From Sclerodactyla briareus (Eukaryota; Echinodermata; Holothuroidea; Dendrochirotida; Sclerodactylidae): 64,000 bases of DNA. Below the pieces are notes generated by a model, which had not been told where the DNA came from, searched no databases, and was given only the letters and a program-made list of their open reading frames with translations. Of the stretch, positions 22,481 to 34,430 are shown in pieces. Within the stretch, counting starts at the first letter, position 1; every line of letters starts with the position of its first letter. The stretch lies in the NCBI GenBank assembly GCA_026419785.1, contig JAODTK010002455.1:1-64000 (forward strand), written 5' to 3'. A program made the position numbers and the translations under genes.

Positions 22481-25400
22481 AAGGGAACCATGCAGGACGA
22501 GAGCCGGGAACCAACGGGTAATTCCGTGCTGGAGCCGGAACCGAAAACCGGAGAGAGAGTGGGAAATAGCTGGAAGTTGTCCGAGCATATCCGTGGCCCG
22601 GAAAAACCGTGGGGACGAACCGAAAATGAAAAAACAAAAACAAAAAACAAGCCAGTGCTGGAAACCGAAGGGAAAAGGAGAGCTAGAGAAATGGTAGTGG
22701 CCCGGAAGGATACCTTGCCGGGAGCCAGAAACGGGCCCAAGTGAGGAGAGTGGTGAGAACCGGGCCGCTGGTCGGGTAATTTTACGGACTTAAAAGCGGG
22801 GGCGAGGTTGAACAGCCAGAGCTGTTGATTGCGGAAATAAAAAACCGGAGGCAAGGTACGGCCTACTCCGGCTCCGGGAGCTTGAATGAACAGCCGTGGT
22901 TTGTTCAGCTCGTGCGGCAAGAACAGTACTCCGAACGGCGAGTAGGAAACGCGAGCCAACCAATTACCATCCAAACTGGCCTGAGTATGGCTCGAACAAT
23001 ACGCGCGCAAAGCGAGTTCATTGTCACCAGAAGCCAGGATCCACTCGGCTTGATCGGCAATGACCGACATCAGGAAGCGGGGGAAATGGACCTGGAACAT
23101 ATGAATTAATTCCTGTTTAAGCTGCGAAGCTAAGGGCCCACTGCCAAAATATCGGATGGTTTAGCGGCAAAATAACGATTATCATCGGATCCAGCAATGT
23201 GTACGTCGGCTACGTACGGTAAACAGATTGTTTAAATCCGTGGTCGACCGTGTCTTCCTCCGGTCAGTCTGCAGCTGTTTATTTCTCTCAAGTTGGTGAC
23301 ACCCACCGCGATAACCGTAAGGATAGTTGTAACAACGGGAAATCCCCCATCATTTCGGCAAATGGAGCTTCATTCAAAAGAAGAGCATGGCCAAACCAGT
23401 GAAGGCAATGATAATCGCCGAGAGACTCACTCAGGAGCGGGGGCGGGCGGACCAACGTATAGCCTCAGTGTTGGGTAGTACGGGTTTTGTTGAATGTGGA
23501 GATCAGAATATGGACGATTATTATGATCGCATCGTGTTTTTTCAATTTGATTTTATGGACTCTTTCCGTCGGTTAATAGGCCACTGCATCGGCCCAACTA
23601 CGGGGATAATGATCAGATACCGATATTATAAAAGGGGATTACCCAAAGTCGGGAGACATTCGTGCCTGTCGGCGGTCTAGTGGAAATTTATCATGATTAT
23701 GAAGGTTAACATTTAACGCGCGAACCCACCGGGTTCAGTTGATAATACAGTGCGTGTGCAACTATTCAGAGACCAGTCACGGTAGGGTCGGCCGTCGGAT
23801 CAGTTGATCATATGAGCCTAGCCTCCATGGCGGGGTTTCTCGAAGTTCATTAGCTGAAACGATCATGGACCGAGTGCAACGGCAGCTATGCGTGGCGCGC
23901 GACAATATCCATGTGGGTAGCAACGATTAACGGTGGTGACACTAACGGCCTCTCGCCGTTTAAAACAACAAAGAGGATTCCAACGTATATGTAATGTGAG
24001 GAAAAAGACCATAGCAGGGTGTCCCAGCAACGCTGCTCGAACGCTGCCGGCTAGTCATAGCATGTAAAAAGTATACAATTTTAACCATCTTAATGTATAG
24101 CTAGGAATACAGATATATAGGTGTCAGGCCGAGACAAATGTCATTCCTTGAGTCTCATGGTGGACAGGACATGAACTGTGAATGCTACCACTCGTTAGAT
24201 TGTTTCAGTAGAACTTTTAGGGACAAGATGGAAGAAGCGCAGCTATTATAAGCCTATGATGGTGCAATTTATTAGGCCATGTTCGTTGGCCTATATATAG
24301 TAGATTAGATGTATGTATGTAAGACTACAATATCATGTATTGTATGTGTGTATGTAGTCCTGCAGTCGTCATTTCCTGTACACACATTGCCTAAGTCATA
24401 TTTCTAGCTCCTAAGCCTATATAGGTGTATAATAGATATATATATGGATAGTGTGTATGATTATATGAGTATCAGGTGTGTGTAATACATATAATATATA
24501 TAATATATAATATATATATATATATGTGCCCGTAGGTGTGTTTTAGATGGGGGTAGCTGTATCTAACTTGGAGCGTCCCGTTCGAGGGATCGACTGATAG
24601 CACCGCGCCTAGCCGAGGCACAGTGTGCATGTTGGTCTACAGGTATGCCTTCTAACGGCCTCTACGCCGAAAGGTTTGCACATTATGTACGGGCCCCTAT
24701 TCAGACTAGTGGTGTGCCGGGTCGAGACTGGCCAGGCGCAACCGGCACCACAAAGTATATTTGCCGGTGACAGAGATGCCTCCCCTTGAGTCATACTTGG
24801 TGATCGTAGGCCAACGTAGATTGGCGAAACAGTATTTGGTCACGTGGTTCTCAGGTGTTTTTGACGAAGTTAACTAACTCCATAGCCGACTTCGAGTTGA
24901 GTGGTATAAACTTATAATGTCTATAAGGACCAGTCCACCCCCTGGGCTGCCTTAAATCCTTACAAGCTGGTAGTATGATAGATCGTTAGAAGGCGTTACT
25001 TTCGTAGTTTCCGGTAGCTATTGTCCCCACTGTTCGGAGATTCGAATCAGAACAGTATAGGGCCCTTTCTCACATGGGTATCAGTGAGAATTACCGAGAA
25101 GTCCATCGACCCACGATCGCCAGTCCGTCTTTAGAGCGAATATTATGACACAAATAAGTTATAGTTTTGCGCCCGTTATCTGTAAGTATATGATTCACAC
25201 ATTAAGTGTATCCTTCTGATTAAATAGAGGCTCTCCACATTGACATAAATGGCTGAAGTTCAGGGCTTGAAGTTGCCATGACAACTCCGTAGAACTGTAA
25301 TCTTGCGCTAATGTTTTTTGGGTCTGTGTCCCTGCCTATCATTTTTCAATATCAGCTACTAAGGTAGTTAGTGACCGGTATAGTTTTTCTCACAGCAGTT

Positions 25401-26120
25401 GATCCCGCTGAGAATTCACTCAAAGTCAGGGTGTTCTCGGATAGATTTTTACGTTCCTGTTTCCAGTTCAAATCTCCTCTCGGCAACAATTCGATTGGAG
25501 ATAAATGTAGCTTATAGCCACCTGTCTCGAAATGGGTAGGCCTTTCACAGCTTCTAAGGATGGATCCTGGCTACTATCGAGCCACAATCCTAAGGGAGCC
25601 TGATAAGGGTTCTCTAGTGTATTGACAAAAAAACAACAAACATTTCTGCCATGACTGGTATTTGTAGAAAGGGACTTGTGTGGAAGCTAACATCTATCCC
25701 TCAGGCAGACAACGCAACCCGAGTGGATGATATTTGAATCAAGCTGATTTGGTTGCTCTTCCAATGTAATTCACAGAGTGGTGGCAGCCTGAAACTTGCA
25801 TAGTTTTTTCCTAGGAACTTCTCCAATATACAGAGATTGAAGTTGCTGACAAGATTGCGATATTATTAACAGTGCAACATCGAGCCTCGTTGCCCACGTG
25901 TATCAAAATACGCTCCCCGATCACCCACGAGATAGTGTGAGCACATTATGTACCTGGTGTACTCACCGTATATTAATTGGTTCTCCCAATGCCTTGAAGA
26001 GTTGAAGAATACACGGTAACATAGCCACTCAATAACTTTCAAGACATTTCACTTTCCAAACCGTTCATCACAGGTCCTACATTTGCACTCATCAAACAAG
26101 GTGCACTGTCAACATAGGTG
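22481..26120. other. GC-shifted interval, no gene recognised
   Basis: From 22.48 to about 24.0 kb the base composition is more GC-rich than the surroundings. ORFs at 22,825-23,109 and 23,387-23,680 (+) and a 209-codon antisense ORF (22,471-23,100) have no recognised domain. AT-rich microsatellites with TGTATGTATGTAAG and (TA)n lie at about 24,300-24,525. The remainder to 26.1 kb is featureless to me. Confidence 0.4.
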
Positions 26121-26122
26121 AA

Positions 26123-26437
26123 AGAGAGGCCGTCAAATTCCCCCTAATACACAATGTCGAAATTGGCCCGGGTCAATTGGTGTTCACCTACTCATATGCT
26201 GAATACAAAACCATGCTGCCAATTCTCAACGTTTCAATGCCTCTATTCCACAGACGCGAGATGATTTGGCAAATGAAATGTAGCCCCGAGTATGTATTAT
26301 TACCGTTTGTCGGTGAGGGCCTGGCCCCCTTCCTGTACACCCAGGGCCGAGAATCGGTCAGGTTACTTTACGTGCAGCAGGGAGCGGACGAGATCGCTCA
26401 TTCACCTACCAGCAACGAAGGACCATTGAAGGTTTAA
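26123..26437 (+). CDS. Exon-like ORF, unknown protein
   Basis: The open frame begins after a stop at 26,120-26,122 and runs 104 codons to TAA. Its composition is protein-like and hydrophobic/aromatic, for example GPGQLVFTYSYAEYK, LLPFVGEGLAPFLYTQGRES and a VRLLYVQQGADEI stretch. No ATG fits an obvious start. It lies inside the interval bounded by inverted repeats (21.06-28.05 kb) and may be part of a mobile element, but I recognise no transposase, polymerase or integrase motif. Confidence 0.3.
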   Translation, partial: REAVKFPLIHNVEIGPGQLVFTYSYAEYKTMLPILNVSMPLFHRREMIWQMKCSPEYVLLPFVGEGLAPFLYTQGRESVRLLYVQQGADEIAHSPTSNEGPLKV

Positions 26438-26455
26438 TATCTTGAACCAGAGAGG

Positions 26456-27003
26456 ATGCTTCCTTGTCAAGGCCGCAAGTTTTGGCGCATCCAGGTTGCA
26501 TCGAGATTGCTCCTCGAGCAAAGAGCTGTGGTACTCCGTTGCCAAGCTCTGAGGGATGCAGAGGTGAGCCCCGGCCGGGAAGGCTGCTCAGTTGCCGAGC
26601 AGCTTAGGCCGGGACATGATTGGGCCAGTAAAGACTGAGCCAAGTACCGAAGTGCAGCCGTCACTGGGGAGCGGCTCCTGGAGCGTTAAAACAAAGCCCT
26701 GGAGGCGACTCCTAGTCTCTCGGTAACCGCCACCGAGAACAGAGATGAGTACTTGCGAACAGAGATGCTGCAAGGTTTCTTGTCGTACCAGTGCCCGAAT
26801 AGATCGCAACACAGTTGCGTTCCAAAAAAAGAAATGGCTCAGGTTGGGACCATGCTGCTCAGGTCGATTCCTATGATGCTGCTATATTCTGGCTCGCCAG
26901 CGGCCTCTCATTTAGCTATCCTCAACCAACCTTCTAAGAGAGTTCCAACCCCACCGGCCCTTTGTAGGCCGCTGTGTCCGTCTGTCAGATGCAGTGGTAA
27001 AGA
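26456..27003 (+). CDS. Exon-like frame with two stops, ends at a strong donor
   Basis: One frame gives a charged, possibly helical stretch (RLLLEQRAVVLRCQALRDAE), is interrupted by stops near 26,636 and 26,688, then continues through ERLLER and ALEATPSLSV to a Pro/Ser/Cys-rich end at AAAGAG/GTAAGTGACC. The donor is near-consensus. The interruptions fit the indel and substitution noise seen in the DEPDC5 exons, or decay. The function is unknown. Confidence 0.25.
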
Positions 27004-27029
27004 GGTAAGTGACCATCTGCGCAATAAAT

Positions 27030-27073
27030 TTCCAGAACACCCCTGTTATGGCAATTTTTATAAGCGATTCACT
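27030..27073 (+). repeat. Short copy of the right-arm sequence, opposite orientation
   Basis: ACCCCTGTTATGGCAATTTT followed by TATAAGCGATTCACTTAC matches the reverse complement of about 27,992-28,031. The two form inverted repeats about 0.96 kb apart and could be ends of a small nested element. Confidence 0.6.
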
Positions 27074-27264
27074 TACTTTTACCACAACCCCCCACCTGCC
27101 CCCAATCCGTGTTGGAACTCCATTTGTCACGGAACTCTGGCCCCCATTTCCCCATGAGTCGTTGGTCCAGTGACAAGGTTTCGTGACCAATCCTGGTTCA
27201 GCAGCAGATTCGATGCCATTGTGGCAAGTACCATCTTCTTCCCCTTGTCCATTAACAATTTCTT

Positions 27265-27600
27265 ACTTCGACCACCATACTTTTGTGGCGGATATCGCCG
27301 ACTAGCCCTGGCTCTACCTCTATCAACCCTGCACGATAACGGTGATTCTGACCGTGGTTTATCTCGTCCTGTTCATCATCCATTTTGTCTACCATGTGAG
27401 TGGACATACCAAGTGGTTCAGTGTCTCCTTCAGTCATGGTTCAGGGCTGGACCAGAGTCGAACAGCGGTAACCAAAGACTTTGGACAGCTGTTCACCAGC
27501 CATCTCTCTCTGACACTATATCAGCAAGCTCTCCTTTGTGGTGTTTCGTCGCCTGTGCGAAATTTTTCATTGGCCCAGCGACCATTTACTGTGCGATGAT
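27265..27600 (+). CDS. Possible membrane-protein fragment, unknown
   Basis: In one frame, interrupted by a single TAG near 27,302, the translation contains TFVADIAD, LYLYQPCTITVILTVVYLVL and IIHFVYHVSGHTKWF, a plausible transmembrane helix, and then a polar region to a stop near 27,597. A different frame gives a 203-codon ORF (27,170-27,781) with less protein-like composition. No family is recognised. It lies between the inverted repeats at 27.05 and 28.01 kb. Confidence 0.22.
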
Positions 27601-27884
27601 ACAATGTTTCACCCAGTGTACGTCACCGATATTTGACACCTATGGCTGTGACTCTTCGTATGGACGTAGGGTGAGTCCCCAGTTTTGTTTAGGGCAGACT
27701 CTGTTCAGCCGAAAAGATCGCCAGCAGAGGTGGTTCCAGCAAAAACGAAGCTGTTCAGGAATGCATTTCAGTGAGGGGTGAGATCTACTCTATTTCACAC
27801 ACACTACGCCCGATCTCACAACACACACTCTTCTCACCCCCTCTTCCTTCCTTGCCTATGCACCCATCTCCGCTCACTCCTCCT

Positions 27885-28050
27885 CGCTCCGTCCGTCATC
27901 AACGGAATGGCGGTGACCACCTCTGTGCCTAAAGGACATGCCAGATTCCGTTAGCTAGTAGGCTAGCGTACTGCAGGTGTCAGTGGTACACTGTAAGTGA
28001 ATCGCTATAAATTGGCCATAACAGGGGTTTCTTCGGGACATTTTGGCATT
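27885..28050 (-). repeat. Right arm of inverted repeat bounding a 7-kb interval
   Basis: It is the reverse-complement partner of 21,060-21,215 (core 27,904-27,980) and, further out, of 27,030-27,073 (27,992-28,031). No target-site duplication could be recognised next to either arm. Confidence 0.6.
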
Positions 28051-28059
28051 CAACTTGGA

Positions 28060-28560
28060 GAAGCTAACTTGACCCCACCTGATGATAAGCTCATATTGGT
28101 ATGGGGGCTTCCCCATAATTAGTACATGAACCCAATTGGTTGGGGATCAGGTCAAAGGTCATCTGAGGTCATTATAGGTGAAAGTGAAAATCTTGGTGAA
28201 GAGGGATAAGTCCCAGAAAGATTGATCCAATCAAGTTGAATTTGGGTGGTAACTTTCTTATGGAGAGCACAAGCCACCCTATTGTTTGGAGCAGACCAGT
28301 GGTCATTTCAGGGAAACGATAGGAAATTGTGAAATTTTATATTTGGGCAATTCATCCTGTGAAGCGCATAACCCGACCCCACTTGGATGGTGAAGCTTCT
28401 ACTTGGTACAGTAGTGTTCCCCCATAATCACCACAACAATCCTATGGTTTTGTGGTCAGTTCAAAGGTAATCAGAGGTCAAATCAATACGAGGTCAAAGT
28501 AAAAAATCTTGTGAGAGGAATAGGTCCCAGAATGGCTTGGCCAATCAAGCTGAAAGGGAG
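28060..28560 (+). repeat. 320-bp core-family units, about 1.5 copies
   Basis: Two phases are seen: ACTTGACCCCACCTGATGAT at about 28,069 and CCCGACCCCACTTGGATGGT at about 28,374. Each is followed by a CCCCATAAT block, a GGTCA-rich block and an ATAAGTCCCAGAA-type block. It is the same family as 1-560, 6.4-6.7 and 9.67-9.93 kb. It contains AGGTCATCTGAGGTCA. Confidence 0.65.
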
Positions 28561-31020
28561 TGTATTGAAACTGTTTATTATGATGAAATTATGAAGGGAA
28601 ATCTCTACAGGGAAGGAATTCTTAATGGATGAAGTCTTAACATTCTATTGTCCTTACATTTTGACTACATTGGGTAAACGTAAACCTTGATGAATTAAAT
28701 AGATTACAGACACAATTGTTGTGGTTTTGGTTCAGTTTGGCCACTCTAATCCTCAGCGTCATCCCCACACAACATTTTACTTTTTTCCAGGTGGCCCTCC
28801 GTGAGAAGCAGAAGGGTTAGACTGATGACAATTCTTAGATAACCTGGATTTGAAGACCAGCGCCAGTATGGATTGTCTTTTCACACCAACACAGACAATC
28901 GGAAGATGTTATACCTGGCTGCCAAATAACAATGACTCAATGTGGGCCCAGGGGCGCCACGATTGTGGGAAGTGTCTGGAGTGAGCATAAGTCCTCTCTA
29001 GACAATCAGACATGTATGTGGAATTGTGGGATAGTGGGCAAAGCCCTCACCAACAGTAGCTACTGACTTTTGATTAACATACCCTATAATCTTGCTGAAG
29101 GCGTGGTTACAAGCCATGATATTGGAAGTTAACTTCACAAAAACATATAGTGACAGGCCTGACTTCTGTGGATCCGCTCTCAGATTCAAGCCAGCAATTA
29201 TGAGATTTGTCATCTCACAATTAGGTGAGGCTTTGTTTGATAATATGCCTCTGAATAAAAAGTGTTTTCGATTTCTCACATTTACTATACTGAACTGCGT
29301 TGGAGAGGAGCAATAGGCTTAAAAAAATTATAAATATTGGTTAGCTCCATCATTCGTTTTAAACCGAATTCATTGGGTTTTCAAGACTTATATCATGGGC
29401 TGCTCACTGGAGGGTTTGTTCAAGTGCTGTTTCCTTTCTGGGGGGGGTTTCCTTTTTTTGCCTCAATCAGAATATTGTGTTTTCTTTTCATCTCAGTGGC
29501 AACCCCAATCGCCTTCGCATTTCGCGTTTACGCTCACAAAAGTCTCGCAAAACCTCCCTAGCTAGAAGGATATCTTCTATTCTCTGTGCGTTGCGACTTG
29601 TATCCTTCTTGATTTGAGTGATTTTCAATTTTTTTTGTCTCCTCATTCTATCTCTCGCTCTTGGCGTGGTTCGTGCATTTCGCACAATAATATAGCCTTC
29701 CTTACCACTAACATGACGGTTTTTCTAATGACCCCTGTTGGGTGCTAAATAGATGCAAAGTGAAATCAGCACTTCCATAAAAAAAAAACCAAATTTTTGG
29801 TTTGTATTTTTTATAGATATTAAGGTAAGACTACAGCATATGAACTAGGTTAATTTTTGGTTAAAAGTAAAGTTTTGCTAAATTCCAGACTAGCTTCAAA
29901 TTTGGTTTCCCGTAGGCTTGTACGGTACTCTCAGCTGCATGGTAACAGGCTACAAGACTACATGTAGGTGGTATTACAAAGTCCAAAGCCTGTAGTATAT
30001 ATTCAGTACCGTGATCTCATCATTTTTTCTCTGGTGGACTTTTGTTACTGAAATACAGTGTACATATCAATTTAATATGACTATGGATTTCTATCTATTG
30101 GTTCATCTGTTGTTGCGGTGTAATGAATTTGAGTCCATCAATTTGGTGGCCAAAATAGGACTGGCCACACTGGATGTGTCTTGGTATAATGTAATGTCAA
30201 CCATCCTATCTTGCAAGTGAGTGATCGAGGCTCCTGCCCCCCCCCCCCGCCCCAACCCTCCACTCCACCCTAATGAAATCCTGAATACGATCCGCATCAG
30301 CCTGTCGTGGTGCTCTGCTTGAATGGCCCGGCAACATTTTGAGATTGGGTAACTTTATCGGATAACCGAAAAGCTGATCATGTCAATATCTAGGGCCCCT
30401 ACGAAATCTGAGGCTACGGCACTGCATCAGCTTCCGTGAAAATAATCAGGAGAATTGGAATGTGTCTTTTCTTACCATCTAGGAGGCCTTATTTCCGAAT
30501 TTTTGTGTATGTACATACCAAACTAACCGATGGGCTCCCCGCTTATAGATGGTGAATCGACGGCCCTGTGTAATACTCCAGCCACCCTATTCCAGCGCCT
30601 CCCAGGAACAAATCCTACCCCACGCCAAATGAAGGTCGAGTGCCGAAATGTATTTACTGCAATTTGAGGGACCTATTCCTCTCGAAACTTTCTCAAACGA
30701 TGGACTTAGCAATTTGGACTTTCCCGTTTAGATACCCGGCAAAATCATCTCGCACATTCAAACGAGTGTTGTATAAATTCACCTATTGTGTCTTTGCTGA
30801 TAAGATACTAATGCTAAAATGAAAAGGGGTGCGTTCGATTCGGAGGCTACCACCTGGTTTCAGTAAATTTGAAAAAATTGCAGTAGGATTTGGTATTCAG
30901 TTGAAATCACTTGCGGACATTCATATTCTCTCATAAAAAATATTAAAGAGGCCGTGGATGCTATGTACTATATTTTCCTACCTATATCTTGCAGAGTGGA
31001 CAACTCTTACAACATTTTCT
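28561..31020. other. Intergenic, no gene recognised
   Basis: Apart from the small antisense ORF listed separately, no feature was supported. A poly-C tract lies at about 30,237-30,248. Confidence 0.4.
29488..29685 (-). CDS. Small Arg/Lys-rich ORF, unknown
   Basis: An ATG-initiated antisense ORF of 65 codons encodes a strongly basic, helix-prone peptide (RRQKKLKITQIKKDTSRNAQ, then a segment with ILLAREVLRDFCERKREMRR). The composition could suit a nucleic-acid-binding tail. It may equally be a reading of a pyrimidine-rich + strand. There is no promoter, splice or homology support. Confidence 0.18.
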   Translation of the reverse strand: MRNARTTPRARDRMRRQKKLKITQIKKDTSRNAQRIEDILLAREVLRDFCERKREMRRRLGLPLR

Positions 31021-31024
31021 TATA

Positions 31025-31105
31025 AAATTGCAATCCAGACTTGCATTTATTTCAGGCGCGCTCTACGCGCCAACTAAAGGAGGCGCTCCGCCACTAAGAT
31101 ACTAA
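31025..31105 (+). repeat. Fragment of the 190-bp repeat, palindromic end
   Basis: CGCTCTACGCGCCAACTAAA with GGCGCTCCGCCAC resembles the end unit of the 5.2-6.2 kb array. Confidence 0.5.
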
Positions 31106-31805
31106 ATTGCAGTCCAAATCGTTCCCCCCCTTTCTGAAAGGATCGACGCCCCTGTTCGTGCATATTAAGTCGGATACCTGTGGGGGGGGGGGGTCGATTG
31201 CGAAAAGTGCCACTGCTGCTGGCATGGAAATGTTGCATGATGTTCTAGGCGGATGGTTTGTTGTTTCCTGTCATGCATTAGCCTGTTTGTGGCGCAGTTC
31301 CCAGCTCGGCCTCACGCCAAGGCGTACGTCAACGCGCAGCCACGCCCGATCGGGCATTTGCCTTCATTCCTGTCCGACTAAAGAGACTGGAGACATAAGG
31401 CCGTATTGAAAATGTTCACGCGATGATTTCCAGACCTGATATGAAGTGTACTTCCTTAAGGAGAAAGATGCCAAACTCTAGAGACTGTATGCTACCGTTT
31501 TAAGAACAGGGTATTGTCCCCTGGGGGCACCCATCGCTGACATCATGATGCCGACATCATATTTGTGAAGCATAAATGGATACAATGTTAATATGTCTAA
31601 AAAAATGAATCTAGCCAGTTGGAATTTTTCATTTCTTCCCCAATCATATACGCTACTACTTCCCCTGATCACCTCTCCTGGGCCCCCTGCACTGACCATA
31701 AATTATAAACATCACTTGGCATGCTGACCCAGAATACTGTTCTGAATCTATATTAACTGGAGCCTCCCTTGAAGCAGTGTTAAGATTACCTACATTACTG
31801 TACCC

Positions 31806-31890
31806 AGTGTCATCAGTGGCGTCGCCAAGAGGGGGCCAGTGGGCCAACGTGCCCTCGTCGAAAACCGTGTGCCCCCCCCCCCTAAATGAG
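31806..31890 (+). repeat. AGTGGCGT-type G-rich dispersed repeat
   Basis: CAGTGGCGTCGCCAAGAGGG followed by a run of G- and C-rich words is similar, on the other strand, to about 34,890-34,965 (TGGTACGCCACTAG preceded by long C runs). Such AGTGGCGTA-led G-rich repeats are widespread in marine animal genomes. Confidence 0.4.
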
Positions 31891-32529
31891 ATTTATGATT
31901 TCGGAAAAAAATCTTATGTAGTCAGTATTCGACTACCAGTTCAAAATAGATCTGGCAAAACAACAAAAAATATCACAAGAAAGGCCGTAGTTGTGCTAAA
32001 TTCGCCTCGAATGCGATCAAGCAGTGAAAAAATTTCGCGCTTCGCGTGACGGTGGTGGATTTTTTTTTTTTCTTTTTGCTCTCCCCCGTCCATCTGCGCA
32101 CAAATGTATGGAATTCTACCTCAATTGGCACCTTAACTCTACATATCTGTGAGGTGAAATACGGAATTATACAACAACATTCTCATTGACCTTGCATGAA
32201 AACTACAGTCACCTTCTTTTGATTACTATGAAACTTTTAGCCTCGCCATCCGGTCCGTTTCCTCCTCTCCTCGACCACGGGCGAGTTGGAACTGCAGTAG
32301 CTTAGGCTATCAGACTGCTTCGATTTTCAACGCATGTTTTCTCTGGGTAAATAACTGCTACTGACGTCTTATCATGGTTGAGACAGTAGAGCTGAAGATA
32401 GCTAAAGGTCTCAAATTTTCTCTGGTGAGATCCTGTTTTTTTCCAAATGTGCCGGGAAACCCAGACAAGGGTATAGGTGCACTGGTGTACAGTAGTGTGG
32501 AGCACAATTATTGAACAATTCTAGCCAAA

Positions 32530-32766
32530 AAGTCGGGCAAAAGCGATACGACCGGAGGTCGGACAAGGATGTTAAAAATTTCCACTGATGACAGAATTTG
32601 TGATCACAAAATGCCCAAATTTGAAGCTTGGTACATGCACGCCTGAAACCGCTCGGGAAGGTCATTTCCGGCCATCTGGGGAGCTTGCGCAACCAAACTT
32701 TCTTGACCGCTCCGCGCCAACCTGTGGTGGCGCTCCGCTCAGGTAGTGTTAATGTACCTCCACACA
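32530..32766 (+). repeat. Solo unit of the 190-bp repeat family
   Basis: Shared blocks include GGAAGGTCATTTCCGGCCAT, CATCTGGGGAGC, and CTCCGCGCCAACCTGTGGTG continuing GCGCTCCGCTCA. These match the last unit at about 5,990-6,110, including the following ATGTACCTCC. Confidence 0.6.
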
Positions 32767-33159
32767 AAATGTCTGTGCCTTTATTATCTATAAACTCATG
32801 CTCCTAACATTCGAAGCACTACATAATCGAGCTCCTGCGAATGTTCGTGACCTGATCACTATAAAAGAATCGACCGTTCTCTCATAAGGTCAAATGAATG
32901 CTTTACAGAGGAGGGAAGCCTACACAGTCACATATAGTGAAAGATTTTACCACGCAGCTCCTGACCACTCCATCGATTTAAGTAGTTTCAGGAGCTTAGT
33001 GTCAGTGGCATGGTCGGGACCCATCATGGGAATTGCCACTTTTGAGGGTGAGGGCAGGGCAGCCTCGAGAAAATGTTATTCTTGAAGACCTTGCTGGGCT
33101 GAAGCCAGGGTCAAGTCAATGAGTCATGTTGCAGAAATGTATCACAAGATATTAATTTG

Positions 33160-33225
33160 GTATAGTTATCCCCCCCCCCCTCCCCCACTGTCATCCCCCC
33201 CTCCCCCACTGTCATCCTTCCCCAG
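33160..33225 (+). repeat. C-rich tract with a duplicated 22-24 bp unit
   Basis: A poly-C run is followed by CTCCCCCACTGTCATC, which occurs twice in tandem. Confidence 0.6.
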
Positions 33226-33737
33226 ACTCCTTTCTGTGATGCTCACTGATGTCTGAAGCACATTTTGGAACCAAAATAATTGTTATATTTATTTGCATGG
33301 TTTAATCCAAATTCCTATTTTGCATGATCTATTCCAAATTTCAAAGTATATTCGATTTTCACGAAGTTTGGGCTACCTTAGTCCCCAAGATGGTAACATT
33401 GACTTGAGTCCCTGGAGGTTATTACGGTTATGCAAGTGGTGTAAAACTGCTCCATTCATGCCAAATGTTCAAGTTTGTTGGAATTCCCAGATGTATTGAG
33501 TGTGGTCCACTATGTCCTGATATATTTGAAGTGAGGAATGGTCATTGGGAATTCCTTTGTGTCGAATTCACATAATTTAGTCACATTTCCCCAAAACGTA
33601 TACTCCTTTAGTAGACGACATGGTCAATGATCAGTCCTTACGAATTTGAGATTGGTCACTGATTAGTAGCTTGTTTATGTTAAATGCTAATACCAAAAGC
33701 AACACATGGAATGCCTTGTAATTGTTTGCATGGTGAC

Positions 33738-33890
33738 TAACAGAAAAAGTGGGAACGTGCAAAAAATTGGTATTCAGGACACTTTTACTTTTACCTTGGA
33801 ATCAGGCAAAGTCCAACGTGTCTGGCGAGATCAAAACTCAAACTTGATGGTGTGTTTCCATGATGAGTACATGAATGCTGGACAAACAAG
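33738..33890 (+). repeat. Solo unit of the 165-bp core repeat
   Basis: One unit has AAAAAGTGGGAACGTGCAAA, ACCTTGGAATCAGGCAAAGT and TTTCCATGATGAGTACATGA. It lacks the left hairpin and right end of the composite elements. Confidence 0.65.
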
Positions 33891-34329
33891 GGTAGGCAAT
33901 TTGCAAGTTGCTGCATGCGTGTGATTACACCCAACCCCACATCGACATAGGCCTCCGCCAAAGAGGCATTGCCTTTTTATAACCTGGGAGGGCTTCGCAG
34001 CTGACAATAGATGCAGTATCCAGTTCTGTATCCTGCTGGGCTTTGAATAGGTTTGACCTCTGCTCGGCAATTAAGTATACCATGAAAAAATGACCTGTAC
34101 CGTATTGCCTGCTTTGATTACCTTTGACCTCGATCGTCACGAAATCAAACATGTCCCATAGGTCAATAACATTTTGTCCAAGTCTAATCGACATTCATCA
34201 CAGAATGACTGTTTGGGGCCAAAAAAAGTCAATAGTATGACATGACACGCCCACCACTTTTATGTCAAACCCGCCACTGCCTCGGTTTTCCCTAAAATGA
34301 GTCACAAATGGCCATTCCCCTCCCTGCCC

Positions 34330-34430
34330 TCTGAAAAGGCCTTGTCATAAGGTTCCGTCCGTAATGTCCTTGTACGACGCATACTCGCCAACCTATGGTG
34401 GCGATCCATCATTTCGTCCCGCTGGATCCT
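34330..34430 (+). repeat. Fragment of the 190-bp repeat family
   Basis: AAGGTTCCGTCCGTAATGTC, then GACGCATACTCGCCAACCTA and GGTGGCGATCC correspond to the palindromic end unit of the array at 5.2-6.2 kb. Confidence 0.45.

Noticed and set aside
22471..23100. 209-codon antisense ORF
   Set aside because: It partly overlaps the minisatellite edge and GC-rich DNA, has no recognised domain, and overlapping forward ORFs are equally long.
25440..25510. tRNA B-box-like AGTTCAAATCTCC
   Set aside because: No matching A box or cloverleaf could be folded around it.
27170..27781. 203-codon forward ORF
   Set aside because: Its composition is less protein-like than the overlapping frame with a hydrophobic helix, and there is no family match.
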